Shown here: piece by piece, positions 6,541 to 16,339 of the stretch
Numbering within the stretch: position 1 is the stretch's first letter
Layout: every line of letters starts with the position of its first letter
Assembly: GCA_026391555.1 (NCBI GenBank)
Contig: JAPLEB010000124.1
Span: forward strand, 1-64,000
DNA: 64,000 nt
Source of the DNA: Bacteroidia bacterium
Lineage (GTDB): Bacteria > Bacteroidota > Bacteroidia > Bacteroidales > VadinHA17
Direction of reading: 5' to 3'
Notes under the pieces: model-generated
Told to the model about the DNA's origin: nothing
The model's input: only the letters and a program-made list of their open reading frames with translations
The model's database searches: none
Program-made: the position numbers and the translations under genes

Positions 6541-9432
6541 TTATAATTTATCCCTCCAGACAATCTGTATTGGGCCCATCAGCCCGGATGGTGGTAAATC
6601 GGTTTGCGACATGTCTTTTTTAGCAATGTTGCTTTGTTTGTAAATACTAGTGTTGGCTTTGCCAAGTCGCGACTGCAATTCAACAGGAACATCTGGAGCT
6701 TCCTTCAATCCGGATACGTAATTGACAAGTTGGTTGGTCACCAGGACGACAAGTTTATTTTTTCCTGCATGAGCGGCTCTGGCTATATCGAGCCTATAAG
6801 GTAACATCCACACTACTCCTATTGATTGGCCGTTCAACTGAACGTCAGCAACATCGCCGACCGCACCCAAGTCCAAAATCATCCGCCCCTTGTTCTCCAA
6901 TTGTTTTGCAGACAAAGTAAATTCGGTTTCGTACCGTCCTGTGCCTGAGAAATGCTGTGTACGAGGTGCATTTGTCCAGGAAGTCAGCATGTTGGTGGTT
7001 GTCTCGAAGGTATCAAACCCATAACCTTCGAGTTTCATATTCCAGTTGCCGGCAATCGGAAACGGCTCTGGCAGTTTCGCGTTAGCTTTTACAGGCGTTG
7101 GAGTGTTAACACCGGGGGTAAAGATAAAGAAAGCTGATTCCCAAGGCTCGAAGTCCAGCGGGATGGTTGTTCCATTTGAGTCCACCCGAAACCCTAAAAC
7201 CTCTTCTCCTGTCGAACCTGTGAGTGCATTCCAGCACTGCGGCTTTTTCCCGGTCACGCGAAAAGTAACATCGGTGACAATGCGATTGGGTTGCAGATTA
7301 GTAACAAAATATACATCCAGATCATTGATGCGCTTGTGGATAAATGTCAGACCATCACTCTGCGCCCGTCCGGCCAAAGCAAAATCCGGGGGAGTAACTT
7401 TCTCCAGTGAGGCAAGCAAATCATGTTGCTGTTCATTAAGTGGGGTTGTGGGTTTGAATGGCACTTGTTGTGTAGGCACAAACGGCGGTGTTACAATTTT
7501 ATATTCAGGCAAAAATACTGCCTTGGTTTTGCCGGTGAATAAGCTGGAGATAATTTGTTTCAACTCGCGGTCGTTGCTCTCCGCATTGTTCAGACCGGCG
7601 GAGGCTGACGGCAATTCTTCGAGCGCGATAACAGTTCCTCCCGATTTAGCAAAATCGTTGATGGCACGGGCTGTTTCTATCGGTAATACCTTTGCAGCCG
7701 GAAGCAGTAATACCCGGTAGGAATAGCCGTTAATATCAACTTTGCCACCCTGAAACTTAGCGCGGTGTTGGAGCAGATCGTCATTCACAATGTCGAAGTC
7801 ATAGCCATTTGCGACAAGTGTTTTGGCCAAATCGCCATAAGGCATGATGCGGCGGTCGTTACCATACAAGGCTTGTTCGCTCCACATGGTAGCCTGGGGA
7901 GAGTAAATCAGCACATCGGCAACAAGTTGACCCTGACGAAGCAGAGAAGCGGATCGCGAAACATATTCAGTAAGATAGTGATAATAATTCCACCATGTGT
8001 TCCAATGGCTGATGCGACTGGCCCAAGGCATGTCGCGACTGGGTGCAACGTGCATTTCGGGAGATGCAAAATAGCCGTGGTTGTAAAATTGCGTGATACC
8101 ATCGCGCAAAAAAGCATCAGTGGCAATTTTCATGTCTTGTAATGAGGTGCGGTAACGGTCAGGGTGAATGAAGGTGTACGATTCGGCAGAAACGATTTTA
8201 CTCCCGTAAAACCTTGCACCGGAAGTGGTTGCTTTATGGGGATCGGCAATAGGCTCGAAACGTGTAGTGGTGACTTCCGTTTCAGGGCGGGCTATAGACC
8301 CCGCACCTTCGACGAGCTCTTCTGTAAAGCGGTAGTGCGGTTGGATACGGGCCTGCACCTTGTGAGCGGCACACCAGTCGTTAAAAGTTTTGAATACTGT
8401 TTTCAATCCCAGATCGCTTAAAAAATGACCAAGGTCGTAACGAACGCGAGAAGTCTGAGGTCCTATATTGAACCAGATTGACGGAAGATATTTGGCGAAG
8501 TCATATCCGTATTCCTTCTTAAAAATGGTGAGCAGATCGTTACTCCAAAGAAGGGAATTAGGCAACGATTGAATTTCAAAACTGTCGCAAAAGAATGAAT
8601 CTACGGTGCGCCCAAACTCATTTCCTAAAGATTGAGTCAATATTCCGCCAAGATAATTGCAGTAGTTTTGCATGGCCGACTGGCTAAGGTGATCAATGAC
8701 CATGCTCGGTTTTGGACCGCTATAAGCCTGATTTTCCTGACCAGTGCGCTTCAACCAGAATGCCATCAACCGCCATTTGCCGGGAGGCACGTCCCATTCC
8801 AAAGTAGTTGATCCCGGTTTAATTTTTCCTGTAAGTACCGTCAGAGTATTGCCATCGAGTTGATCCTGTCCGTTGATTTGTGCAGCAACAACGGCAATAA
8901 CGAGCCCGGCATCGACTTTTTCCATTTCCTTAACAGTTTTGGGTTGGGGCAATTTACCAACGAACCGGGTACCTCCTGCCAAGTCTAAATTGCCCATACA
9001 CAGCACCTTACTTTGATCTTCCGGTTTTACCCATGGACCGCCAAAACTCCAACCCGGGCCAAAGGTAATGGCCACCTCAATGTCGAGCCGTTTGGCTTCA
9101 GCAACGGCGTGCTTCATCAGTTCAAGATGCTCGGGTGAAAGATACTCTGCATTGCCGTTTTCATACATTTGAAACGCGGTCATAATCTCTACGCCACCCA
9201 TGCCTTGTCTGGCCATCTGTTCAAGCTGAAAAGTGATATCAGCTTTGGTAAGAGCGTTCCCCGGCCACCACCAACGCGTATGCGGTCTATAGGTTCGGGC
9301 GGGTTTGTTCCAGCCGGCTTTAAGGGTTTGTAAAGTTAAGTCTGCAGCAACTTTGGGCTTTACCTGGTCAGCCGCCTTAAGAAGAGTTACTGTTGCTATA
9401 AATAGCAGGAGCAGCAAGGGCATTGGTTTCAT
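6541..9432 (-). CDS. Secreted GH106-like glycoside hydrolase (alpha-L-rhamnosidase family)
   Basis: About 963 residues from ATG at 9432; the frame also opens at 9477, but the later Met directly precedes the signal peptide MKPMPLLLLLFIATVTLLKA. The N-terminal part (RTYRPHTRWWWPGNALTK, then MARQGMGGVEI) is characteristic of GH106-like TIM barrels. The C-terminus holds a galactose-binding-like beta-sandwich (ETEFTLSAKQLENKGRMIL, DVQLNGQSIGVVW) ending in IQIVWRD. GH106 enzymes are known to release alpha-L-rhamnose from polysaccharides. Adjacent sulfatase remnants suggest an ancestral locus for a sulfated, rhamnose-containing polysaccharide such as ulvan or fucoidan; that substrate is inferred. 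Base composition looks more G+C-rich than neighbours, consistent with acquisition. The reading frame appears intact although its neighbours are broken. Confidence 0.82.
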   Translation of the reverse strand: MKPMPLLLLLFIATVTLLKAADQVKPKVAADLTLQTLKAGWNKPARTYRPHTRWWWPGNALTKADITFQLEQMARQGMGGVEIMTAFQMYENGNAEYLSPEHLELMKHAVAEAKRLDIEVAITFGPGWSFGGPWVKPEDQSKVLCMGNLDLAGGTRFVGKLPQPKTVKEMEKVDAGLVIAVVAAQINGQDQLDGNTLTVLTGKIKPGSTTLEWDVPPGKWRLMAFWLKRTGQENQAYSGPKPSMVIDHLSQSAMQNYCNYLGGILTQSLGNEFGRTVDSFFCDSFEIQSLPNSLLWSNDLLTIFKKEYGYDFAKYLPSIWFNIGPQTSRVRYDLGHFLSDLGLKTVFKTFNDWCAAHKVQARIQPHYRFTEELVEGAGSIARPETEVTTTRFEPIADPHKATTSGARFYGSKIVSAESYTFIHPDRYRTSLQDMKIATDAFLRDGITQFYNHGYFASPEMHVAPSRDMPWASRISHWNTWWNYYHYLTEYVSRSASLLRQGQLVADVLIYSPQATMWSEQALYGNDRRIMPYGDLAKTLVANGYDFDIVNDDLLQHRAKFQGGKVDINGYSYRVLLLPAAKVLPIETARAINDFAKSGGTVIALEELPSASAGLNNAESNDRELKQIISSLFTGKTKAVFLPEYKIVTPPFVPTQQVPFKPTTPLNEQQHDLLASLEKVTPPDFALAGRAQSDGLTFIHKRINDLDVYFVTNLQPNRIVTDVTFRVTGKKPQCWNALTGSTGEEVLGFRVDSNGTTIPLDFEPWESAFFIFTPGVNTPTPVKANAKLPEPFPIAGNWNMKLEGYGFDTFETTTNMLTSWTNAPRTQHFSGTGRYETEFTLSAKQLENKGRMILDLGAVGDVADVQLNGQSIGVVWMLPYRLDIARAAHAGKNKLVVLVTNQLVNYVSGLKEAPDVPVELQSRLGKANTSIYKQSNIAKKDMSQTDLPPSGLMGPIQIVWRDKL

Positions 9433-9557
9433 AATAGAATTGATTTTTGTGTTTATGTGATAACTGGTATTAATCATTTTGTCTAAATTATTATCACGGT
9501 TTAAATTTATTGTTCAATATATAGAGTGGGAATTAACCGTATAAATTTCTTTCAAAA

Positions 9558-10117
9558 TCAATTACTAAGGTATTTTTTAAATCCGCTGCCAGGTTCTATA
9601 TAGATTGGATCTAAATTTCGGTCGGGTAACCCAAGCTTCTCCCGTTCGTCATTAATATGCTTAATAAAAAAGTAAGGGTCTTCAGGGTCACCTGCCTTAA
9701 CAAGTAATTCATTGGTTTTATCATCGAGTTTTTTGACCAAATTAGCATAGTTCATATCGTTGACCAAATTATGATATTGATATGGATCCTTTTCATTGTC
9801 GAACAACATCCATGGAGTTTTTGTATCCGATTTGCGCGCATAGGTATAACGTTTTGTACGTACGCCTCGCCATGGTGTTGCACCACTTGTTACGAAGTTC
9901 GATCCAACCCAAAGCGTTTTCATGATTAAAACGGCATCCTGTAAATTGGTCCCTTTACCTGTCATAGCGTCGCTAAGATCTTTTCCATCGTCCGAAATTG
10001 GTCGGCAAAAACAAATAAAATATTTGGCTTTGGTGCTGGTTTTGCCTTAACCAAATAGGGTAAACTCATTACCCTAACACCTATTCCGCAAGCCAATAAT
10101 AATTGTTGTTTGTTCAT
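9558..10117 (-). pseudogene. Sulfatase with large internal deletion and frameshift
   Basis: From ATG at 10117 the frame encodes a short leader and then KPNILFVFADQF, the start of a sulfatase catalytic domain, but stops after about 43 codons. Near 9985-10005 the reading continues in another frame into DDGKDLSDAMTGKGTN and then the sulfatase C-terminal segment: TPWRGVRTKRYTYARK, PWMLFDNEKDPYQYHNLV, to the stop at 9558. Roughly 300 central residues, including the formylglycine cysteine, are absent. The open frame 9558-9965 alone would look like a small protein, but it is only the tail of this pseudogene. Confidence 0.82.
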
Positions 10118-10198
10118 TTAGAGTTTGTTTTCTGTTGTTTGTCTTTTAAAAGATTGGAGCATTTTCGAAATAATAAATTTTAATTTAGTATTTATTTT

Positions 10199-10427
10199 TT
10201 ATTCATCTTCTTTTTTCGAATTTGTACCTTTTTTTTCTTTTTGTTTTAAACTACAGAGTACACGGTCCCATTTACAAATATATACATCTTCAGGCAAAAA
10301 TTCGTCGTTTGTTTTTTTTAGATGTTTCATTAATGCTTTATCTAAATCGGCTTCAATTGTTTGGTATTTAGCATCGCCAATCACGTTTTTCATTTGAAAT
10401 TGTATTTTCGTTGCTGCCGGCTTTTTT
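10199..10427 (-). pseudogene. C-terminal fragment of a second sulfatase, fused to istB DNA
   Basis: The minus-strand frame reads QFQMKNVIGDAKYQTIEADL then LDKALMKHLKKTNDEFLPED and VYICKW, which resembles the C-terminal end of sulfatases (N-L-x-x-D-P-x-Y, then a helix and K-x-T-N-D-x-F). Upstream the same frame runs into istB DNA out of frame, so the visible ATG at 10564 is not its own. It lies just upstream of another sulfatase's start, so it is a remnant of a separate sulfatase. From 10118 to 10198 there is only AT-rich spacer. Confidence 0.65.
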
Positions 10428-10757
10428 AATTGCATCTGCGAGAGTTGGCTCTGCGATAAAGTCATACCATTTGACCACAGGAAGTTGAGAAGTAATAATG
10501 ATTGACTTTTTACCATACCGGTCTTCGAGTATCTGTAATAGAGCCAGCCTTGATATATTGTCAAGGGGCATTAACCCGAAGTCATCAAATATAAGTAAAT
10601 GTGTTTTTTCTATCTGATTAAGCATTTTGATAAAGGTTCCGTCAAGCTTGGATTGAGTCACTTTCTCCAGAAAGCGGTTCATTCCAAAGTAAATGACCCG
10701 GTAACCCAGGGAACAGACCTGTCTTCCCAGAGCACAAGCCAGGTAACTCTTACTTGT
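10428..10757 (-). pseudogene. istB: IstB ATPase fragment of an IS21-family element
   Basis: The minus strand reads SYLACALGRQVCSLGYRVIYF, MNRFLEK, then HLLIFDDFGLMPLD (Walker B), SIIITSQLPVVKWYDFIAEP and TLADAI, which is IstB, the AAA+ helper of IS21 transposition. Homology starts just after the Walker A position and ends at TLADAI, where the frame passes into sulfatase DNA. Both ends and the istA partner are missing. The element is dead but shows that IS21 activity shaped this region. Confidence 0.85.
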
Positions 10758-10779
10758 CTAATGTAAAATTTTACATTAG
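10758..10779. repeat. Perfect 22-bp palindrome at the edge of the istB fragment
   Basis: CTAATGTAAAA (10758-10768) is followed directly by its exact reverse complement TTTTACATTAG (10769-10779). It sits exactly where istB homology stops. It may be a protein-binding site or the scar of an element. From 10780 to 10931 no gene is supported. Confidence 0.8.
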
Positions 10780-10931
10780 TGCGGTAAAACATTTATTGCC
10801 AATGCACCAGCAAGAGTCTGACAGCTTTTCACCGCGATGGCCTTGCCCCCTTCAAACGTACGCTATTTTACCAGTTTTAGATAAGCTGATTTTAGTCATA
10901 TGTTTTACCTAAAATTGATTGTTGCAAAATA

Positions 10932-11450
10932 TTAGGTAATTAATCCTGCAAAAAAACCTGCAAGCGCAAGCCAGCTAATGTTCTTTAAATACCAAAAAAA
11001 GTTGATTTTCTCGATTCCCATTACAGCCACTCCTGCAGCTGAACCAATAATAATAGCACTTCCTCCAGTACCTGCCGATAAGGCTAGAAATTCCCAAAAA
11101 GCATGATCTGTCGGGTACATTTCCATACTAAACATCCCTTGTGCTGCTGCAACCAGAGGAACATTATCTATTATGGCTGAAAAAAGTCCTAAAATTGTAC
11201 CCGTAACATAGTAATTATCTATATGTTTAACAGTATACTCGGCCAGTTGTCCCAAAACACCAAAGGATTGAAGGGCCGATACTGCCAGCAAAATTCCTAG
11301 AAAAAACAAAATGCTTGATGTGTCGCTTTTCCTTAAAGCCTGAGTTACAGAATATTTATATCGCTCATCGGCATGTTTACTTAAATGAATTATGCTACTG
11401 ATAATCCAAATGACTCTCAATGCAAACAACATTCCCATAAAAGGGGGCAT
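10932..11450 (-). pseudogene. nhaD: C-terminal part of an NhaD-type Na+/H+ antiporter
   Basis: The 172 codons encode about five hydrophobic segments with NhaD features: PPFMGMLFALRVIW, TSSILFFLGILLAVSAL, GLFSAIIDNVPLVAAAQGMF (the conserved S-x-x-x-D-N-x-P motif) and LSAGTGGSAIIIGSAAGVAV. A full NhaD has about 450-480 residues, so the N-terminal 60% is missing. The first codons abut DNA that encodes a recombinase-like scrap in another frame. It is unlikely to function. Confidence 0.8.
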
Positions 11451-11529
11451 AACTATGCCTCAGACTATGAACCCCAACATCTTTCTTCTTTACAATTACT
11501 TTAACTCCCCTTGAATAAAAATAATCCAA
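11446..11529 (-). pseudogene. Scrap of a tyrosine recombinase (integrase)
   Basis: One minus-strand frame reads VIVKKKDVGVHSLRHSYA, which matches the catalytic H-x-L-R-H region of XerC/D-like integrases. It is cut at SYA, where the NhaD frame begins. Only about 17-20 residues are recognisable, so confidence is moderate. Confidence 0.42.
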
Positions 11530-11572
11530 TAACGAGTCAACTGCCAGTTGAGTCCACCGGGGAACTTTGAAC

Positions 11573-11660
11573 TCTCAACCTCAACCTCAACCTTAGCCTT
11601 AACCTTTGCCTTAATTCTTCACTTTTATCTTTTTCCTTTTGTCTTTTATCTTTTATCTTG
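11573..11660. repeat. Low-complexity pyrimidine-rich tandem
   Basis: CTCAAC is repeated (CTCAACCTCAACCTCAACC), then CCTTAACCTTTGCCTTAA, then TTTTATCTTTTTCCTTTTG and TCTTTTATCTTTTATCTTG. The TTTTGTCTTTTATCTTG words also build the 40-bp repeats at 16340-16459. Confidence 0.7.
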
Positions 11661-11671
11661 CCCCCAGAGAC

Positions 11672-11742
11672 GCTCCCGCACCGTCAGTCACATAAGCATC
11701 TTGCCATTAATACGCTTAAATACACGTTTATACAATGCTTTT
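11672..11742. repeat. Diverged dispersed repeat, copy 2 of 2
   Basis: Partner of the segment at 1-70, about 70% identical. It lies between the low-complexity tract and the tRNA terminator. Confidence 0.5.
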
Positions 11743-11765
11743 TTCGGATCTTCAGTAAAATAACC

Positions 11766-11785
11766 AACCCCGCTGGCGCGGGGTT
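11766..11785 (-). terminator. Hairpin terminator downstream of tRNA-Ser
   Basis: An 8-bp G+C-rich stem (AACCCCGC/GCGGGGTT) with a 4-nt loop lies 13 bp past the tRNA 3' end on the minus strand. The following T-tract is weak (GGTTATTTTA). Confidence 0.6.
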
Positions 11786-11798
11786 TATTCAGTCTTCG

Positions 11799-11886
11799 CG
11801 GAGAGAAAGGGATTCGAACCCCCGGTACCCTTTTGAGGTACACACGCTTTCCAGGCGTGCCAGTTAAACCACTCCTGCATCTCTCC
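11799..11886 (-). tRNA. tRNA-Ser (anticodon GGA)
   Basis: The minus strand starts GGAGAGA and ends TCTCTCC plus discriminator G, giving a 7-bp acceptor stem. The anticodon stem-loop CACGCCTGGAAAGCGTG carries GGA. There is a long variable arm (TGTACCTCAAAAGGGTACC) as in class II tRNAs, and the T-loop GGTTCGAATCC is canonical. CCA is not encoded. Its 3' flank carries integrase and other mobile-element remnants, as expected for an integration hotspot. Confidence 0.95.
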
Positions 11887-11953
11887 TTATTAATGCATGC
11901 GGTGTTAAAAAACAGGGGCGCAAATTACAAAAATATTTTTACAAAAAGCCCTG

Positions 11954-12988
11954 TCATGAGATTTCTCCTGCTAATGACTTATTCAATGATTGTACTACTT
12001 TTTCCCTTGATGAGTATCTGCCTAAAAGGTGCATAAGTTTGGTAACTGAAGCTTCCGATGTAATGTCTTTCCCACTTACAACACCGGCAGCCAGCATCTG
12101 ACGGCTTGTCTCATATAAACCCATTTCAACACTACCTCCATGACACTGGGTGACATTGAGGATTATTCCTCCATTATCAATATAGTGTTTAAGATCATCT
12201 AAAAACCATTGATACGTGGGTGCATTCCCCGACCCGAATGTCTCTATTATGAGTCCTCTTAATCCCTCTGTTTTAAAAATAGCCTGAACAAGTTTTCTGT
12301 TAATCCCCGGGAAGAGTTTAAGTATAGCAACATTGGTATCGAATGCTTTATGAACGGTAAGCTTTTGATCTTTTGCAAGATAACGGATAAGGTTATTAAA
12401 ATATTTCAAATGTAATCCTACTTCTGCAAGAGGAGAATAGTTGGGAGAATAAAAGGCATCAAAATGCTCAGCGCTCATCTTGGTTGTACGGTTACCACGG
12501 GTAAGTTTATTATCGAAATAAATACAGACCTCGGGGACAGCCGGCAAACCGTTTTCCATTGCTGCGGCAATCTCAATTGCAGTGATGAGATTATCCCTGC
12601 CATCCGTACGAAGCAGACCTATTGGCAATTGAGAACCGGTAAGAATAACCGGTTTTGCAAGATTTTCCAGCATAAAGCTTAAAGCTGATGCACTATATGC
12701 CATTGTATCAGTTCCATGTAATACCACAAAACCATCAAAATCATTGTAGTTATCTTCAATGATCTCAGCCATTTTAACCCAGACACCGGGATCGATATTG
12801 GATGAATCCTTTACCGGATCAAAGGAGACTGACTGAAGGTCATAACCGAACTTCCGGAGTTCAGGAACATGATCTGAAATATGCCGGAAGTCGATTGGTA
12901 CCAGCGATCCGGTTACAGGATCGTGAACCATCCCTATGGTTCCCCCTGTGTAAATGATCAATATGGAGATCCCCTTTTTATTTTTCAT
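11954..12988 (-). CDS. ansA: Type I L-asparaginase
   Basis: The 344-residue cytoplasmic enzyme hydrolyses L-asparagine to aspartate and ammonia. The N-terminal motif IYTGGTIGM (about 12-20) supplies the first catalytic Thr, and VLHGTDTMAYSASAL carries the second Thr with the conserved Asp. KPVILTGSQLP and GRDNLITA are typical of the family. No signal peptide is present. It is the last gene of gdhA-tatD-ansA, starting 9 bp after tatD, so it is probably co-transcribed. The grouping with gdhA points to ammonia and amino-acid nitrogen handling. Confidence 0.93.
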   Translation of the reverse strand: MKNKKGISILIIYTGGTIGMVHDPVTGSLVPIDFRHISDHVPELRKFGYDLQSVSFDPVKDSSNIDPGVWVKMAEIIEDNYNDFDGFVVLHGTDTMAYSASALSFMLENLAKPVILTGSQLPIGLLRTDGRDNLITAIEIAAAMENGLPAVPEVCIYFDNKLTRGNRTTKMSAEHFDAFYSPNYSPLAEVGLHLKYFNNLIRYLAKDQKLTVHKAFDTNVAILKLFPGINRKLVQAIFKTEGLRGLIIETFGSGNAPTYQWFLDDLKHYIDNGGIILNVTQCHGGSVEMGLYETSRQMLAAGVVSGKDITSEASVTKLMHLLGRYSSREKVVQSLNKSLAGEIS

Positions 12989-12997
12989 GCTTCCCTT

Positions 12998-13764
12998 TCA
13001 AAGATTGAAAAGCCCGTAGGAGTTTGCAAACATTATTGAGGCAACCTCTTCTTCGCTCATCCCGAAAATTTCCGCGAGCTTTTTATTTATTATGCAAATA
13101 TACGAACTCTCGTTCCTTTTTCCTCTATGTGGTACGGGTGCAAGATATGGAGAGTCAGTTTCAAGAATAAGGTTCTCAGGGCCGATCTCTTTAACTATTT
13201 TGTCGAGCCCGGAGTTCTTAAAGGTTACAATACCTCCAATCCCAAGTTTTAATCCCATACCTATTGCCTTCTCAGCATCTTTGATATTTCCGGAAAAGGC
13301 ATGAAAAACTCCTTTCAAACCCTGCCCCTCAAATTCATCTACTACTGAAAAAACTTCAGGGAACGAATCCCTTGAATGCATCACTACAGGTAATCCTTTA
13401 TCTATCGCGAAAGCAATCTGCCTTCTGAAAGCAATTAGCTGTTCATTCAGGAAAGTCTTATCCCAATAGAGATCTATTCCGATTTCCCCTATTGCAATGA
13501 ATTTATGTTTTGTGAACAGGTTTTCAAGCTTATCGAGTTGAGAAACATAATCCTCTTTAACCGATGTGGGATGAAGGCCAATCATCGGATAACAGATACC
13601 AGGGTATCTTTTCTCGGCAGAAAGCATCAGGTCAACAGATTGAATATCAATGTTCGGCATCAGCATCTTCATGACGTTGCTGCTCAAAGCTCTGTTTACT
13701 GCTTCATCCCTGTCAGTATCGAATTCCGGAAGATAAAGGTGCGTATGGGTATCAATGAGTTTCA

Positions 13765-13765
<1 letters not shown>
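12998..13765 (-). CDS. tatD: TatD-family metal-dependent DNase/hydrolase
   Basis: The 255 residues contain every TatD landmark: DTHTHLY at the N-terminus (metal-binding HxH), GEIGIDLYWD, VVMHSRDS, GVFHAFSGN, GIGGIVTFKNSG and LETDSPYLAPVPHRGKRNE. Members are known 3'-5' exonucleases or deoxyribonucleases linked to DNA repair. Its start codon overlaps the gdhA stop by one base (ATGA type), so translation is probably coupled. It has no evident link to nitrogen metabolism; the placement may be only an operon habit. Confidence 0.92.
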
Positions 13766-15120
<1,355 letters not shown>

Positions 15121-15249
15121 TTAAAAGTTAATATATGGTTAATATTATTAATACAATTTCAAATATAACTTAATTATTTATAAAAACAAATATAACAAAT
15201 TAAACTGTCCGGTATACTTTTCCCGGTTCATGAGTAATTCATAGATCAG

Positions 15250-15314
15250 TGAATCCCCGCGAGCGCATTGGCTTCGCCGAGCTCGTAAACTCGGTTCTCC
15301 GTTGCTTGCTGCGA
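15250..15314. repeat. 65-bp dispersed intergenic repeat, copy 2 of 2
   Basis: Nearly identical to 191-255 in the same orientation. It lies in the gene-free stretch 15106-15487 upstream of gdhA, which otherwise holds AT-rich DNA and the 25-nt hairpin repeat at 15422. Confidence 0.75.
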
Positions 15315-15421
15315 AGAGCTTCAATTGATAACCATGTATTAACAAATAAAATGATATTTATGAAATAGTAACTAATTCTAATTCATTAGATTAGAAAAAT
15401 ACTCGAAAAATCAGACCTGTT

Positions 15422-15446
15422 TTAACCTGCATTATTCATGCAGAAG
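15422..15446. repeat. 25-nt hairpin repeat, copy 1 of 2
   Basis: The sequence around CTGCATTATTCATGCAG (stem CTGCAT/ATGCAG, loop TATTC) matches 16156-16180 at 24 of 25 positions, same orientation. The two copies flank the sugar transferase gene, 42 and 51 bp outside its ends. Confidence 0.7.
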
Positions 15447-15487
15447 TTTATGAACGGCGAAGCCCTCATCTAAGTTAATTATACAGA

Positions 15488-16105
15488 TTAAATCCCTTCC
15501 CCTTTAAAAATAATACCAATCGTATAAAATATAACTTTCAGATCGAACCACAGCGACCTGTTTTCGAGGTAAAAAAGGTCATAATCAAGCCTTTCTATCA
15601 TTTCATCGATATTGGAAGCATAGCCATATTTAACCTGACCCCACGAGGTGATACCCGGTTTAATATTTTGAAGCAGTTTATATTGAGGTGTTTTTTGCAG
15701 TATCTGATCAATGAAATATTGTTGCTCGGGCCTTGGACCAACCAAAGACAATTCTCCCTTCAGAACATTAACAAAATTTGGAATTTCATCAAACTTGTGT
15801 TTTCTCATAAATCGACCCATCGCTGTTATCCTTTTGTCATTTTTACCTGAAAGCAGTGGTACCCCCTCTTCCGTTCCAAAATGCATTGACCTGAATTTGT
15901 AAATAGTGAAAGATTTGCCAAACTTTCCGATACGTTTTTGTGAATAAATTACCGGGCCCTTCCCTGATATTTTAATTGCTATTGCAAGTATCAGGATAAC
16001 AGGAATTAGCAGAACCAAACAAAGTATTGAAACAGAATAATCAATTACCGTTTTAATTATCGCCTGGGGATATTGTCTTATTAAATTCATGGCATAAACA
16101 TACAA
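15488..16105 (-). CDS. Membrane sugar-phosphate transferase (WcaJ/PglC-type monotopic PGT)
   Basis: The 205 residues match the catalytic unit of polyprenyl-phosphate sugar-1-phosphate transferases. One hydrophobic re-entrant segment (VIDYSVSILCLVLLIPVILI) is followed by GPVIYSQKRIGKFGKSF, YKFRSM, KHKFDEIPNF and LSLVGPRPE. Such enzymes start exopolysaccharide, O-antigen or glycan assembly at undecaprenyl phosphate. No other glycan genes are adjacent, so it is an isolated initiating enzyme. ATG at 16090 (MNLIRQY) is a possible alternative start. The gene is framed by two copies of a 25-nt hairpin repeat. Confidence 0.9.
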   Translation of the reverse strand: MYVYAMNLIRQYPQAIIKTVIDYSVSILCLVLLIPVILILAIAIKISGKGPVIYSQKRIGKFGKSFTIYKFRSMHFGTEEGVPLLSGKNDKRITAMGRFMRKHKFDEIPNFVNVLKGELSLVGPRPEQQYFIDQILQKTPQYKLLQNIKPGITSWGQVKYGYASNIDEMIERLDYDLFYLENRSLWFDLKVIFYTIGIIFKGEGI

Positions 16106-16155
16106 ATTAAATGTCTGATTTGAATTATTTTATCCGTAATTACTTTTTTAAGAAC

Positions 16156-16180
16156 TTAACCCGCATTATTCATGCAGAAG
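16156..16180. repeat. 25-nt hairpin repeat, copy 2 of 2
   Basis: Matches 15422-15446 except for one base, which breaks one pair of the stem (CCGCAT/ATGCAG). Confidence 0.7.
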
Positions 16181-16190
16181 ATAAAAGACT

Positions 16191-16255
16191 CCCGATAGCT
16201 ATCGGGAAGTAAAAAGTTGAGGAGCGTAGCGACGAAATCCCGCTTCGGCGGGGAT
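16191..16255. other. Two hairpins in the sugar transferase-proB intergenic region
   Basis: CCCGATAGCTATCGGG (16191-16206) is a perfect palindrome. CCCGC-TTCG-GCGGG (16239-16252) is a stem with a stable UUCG-type tetraloop. Neither has a proper T-tract. The stretch 16106-16573 has no gene; besides these it holds a 25-nt repeat and a 40-bp tandem repeat. Confidence 0.65.
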
Positions 16256-16339
16256 AAAAGTTAGTCATTTATAAACCATTTTCAATATTTTTTTTTTGTA
16301 AAGTTGATTCTTATGATATATTTTTATAATGTCTTGAAC

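Noticed and set aside
7046-7720. 224-codon plus-strand frame inside the GH106-like gene
   Set aside because: Antisense shadow made possible by the higher G+C content; no recognisable protein features.
10780-10931. Possible protein remnant on the minus strand (GGKAIAVKSCQTLAGALAI)
   Set aside because: No family could be recognised, and frames are interrupted by stops on both sides.
11658-11867. Open frame crossing the tRNA-Ser region
   Set aside because: It reads through the tRNA gene and its terminator; the apparent RRERDSNPR peptide is a well-known translation artefact of tRNA sequence.
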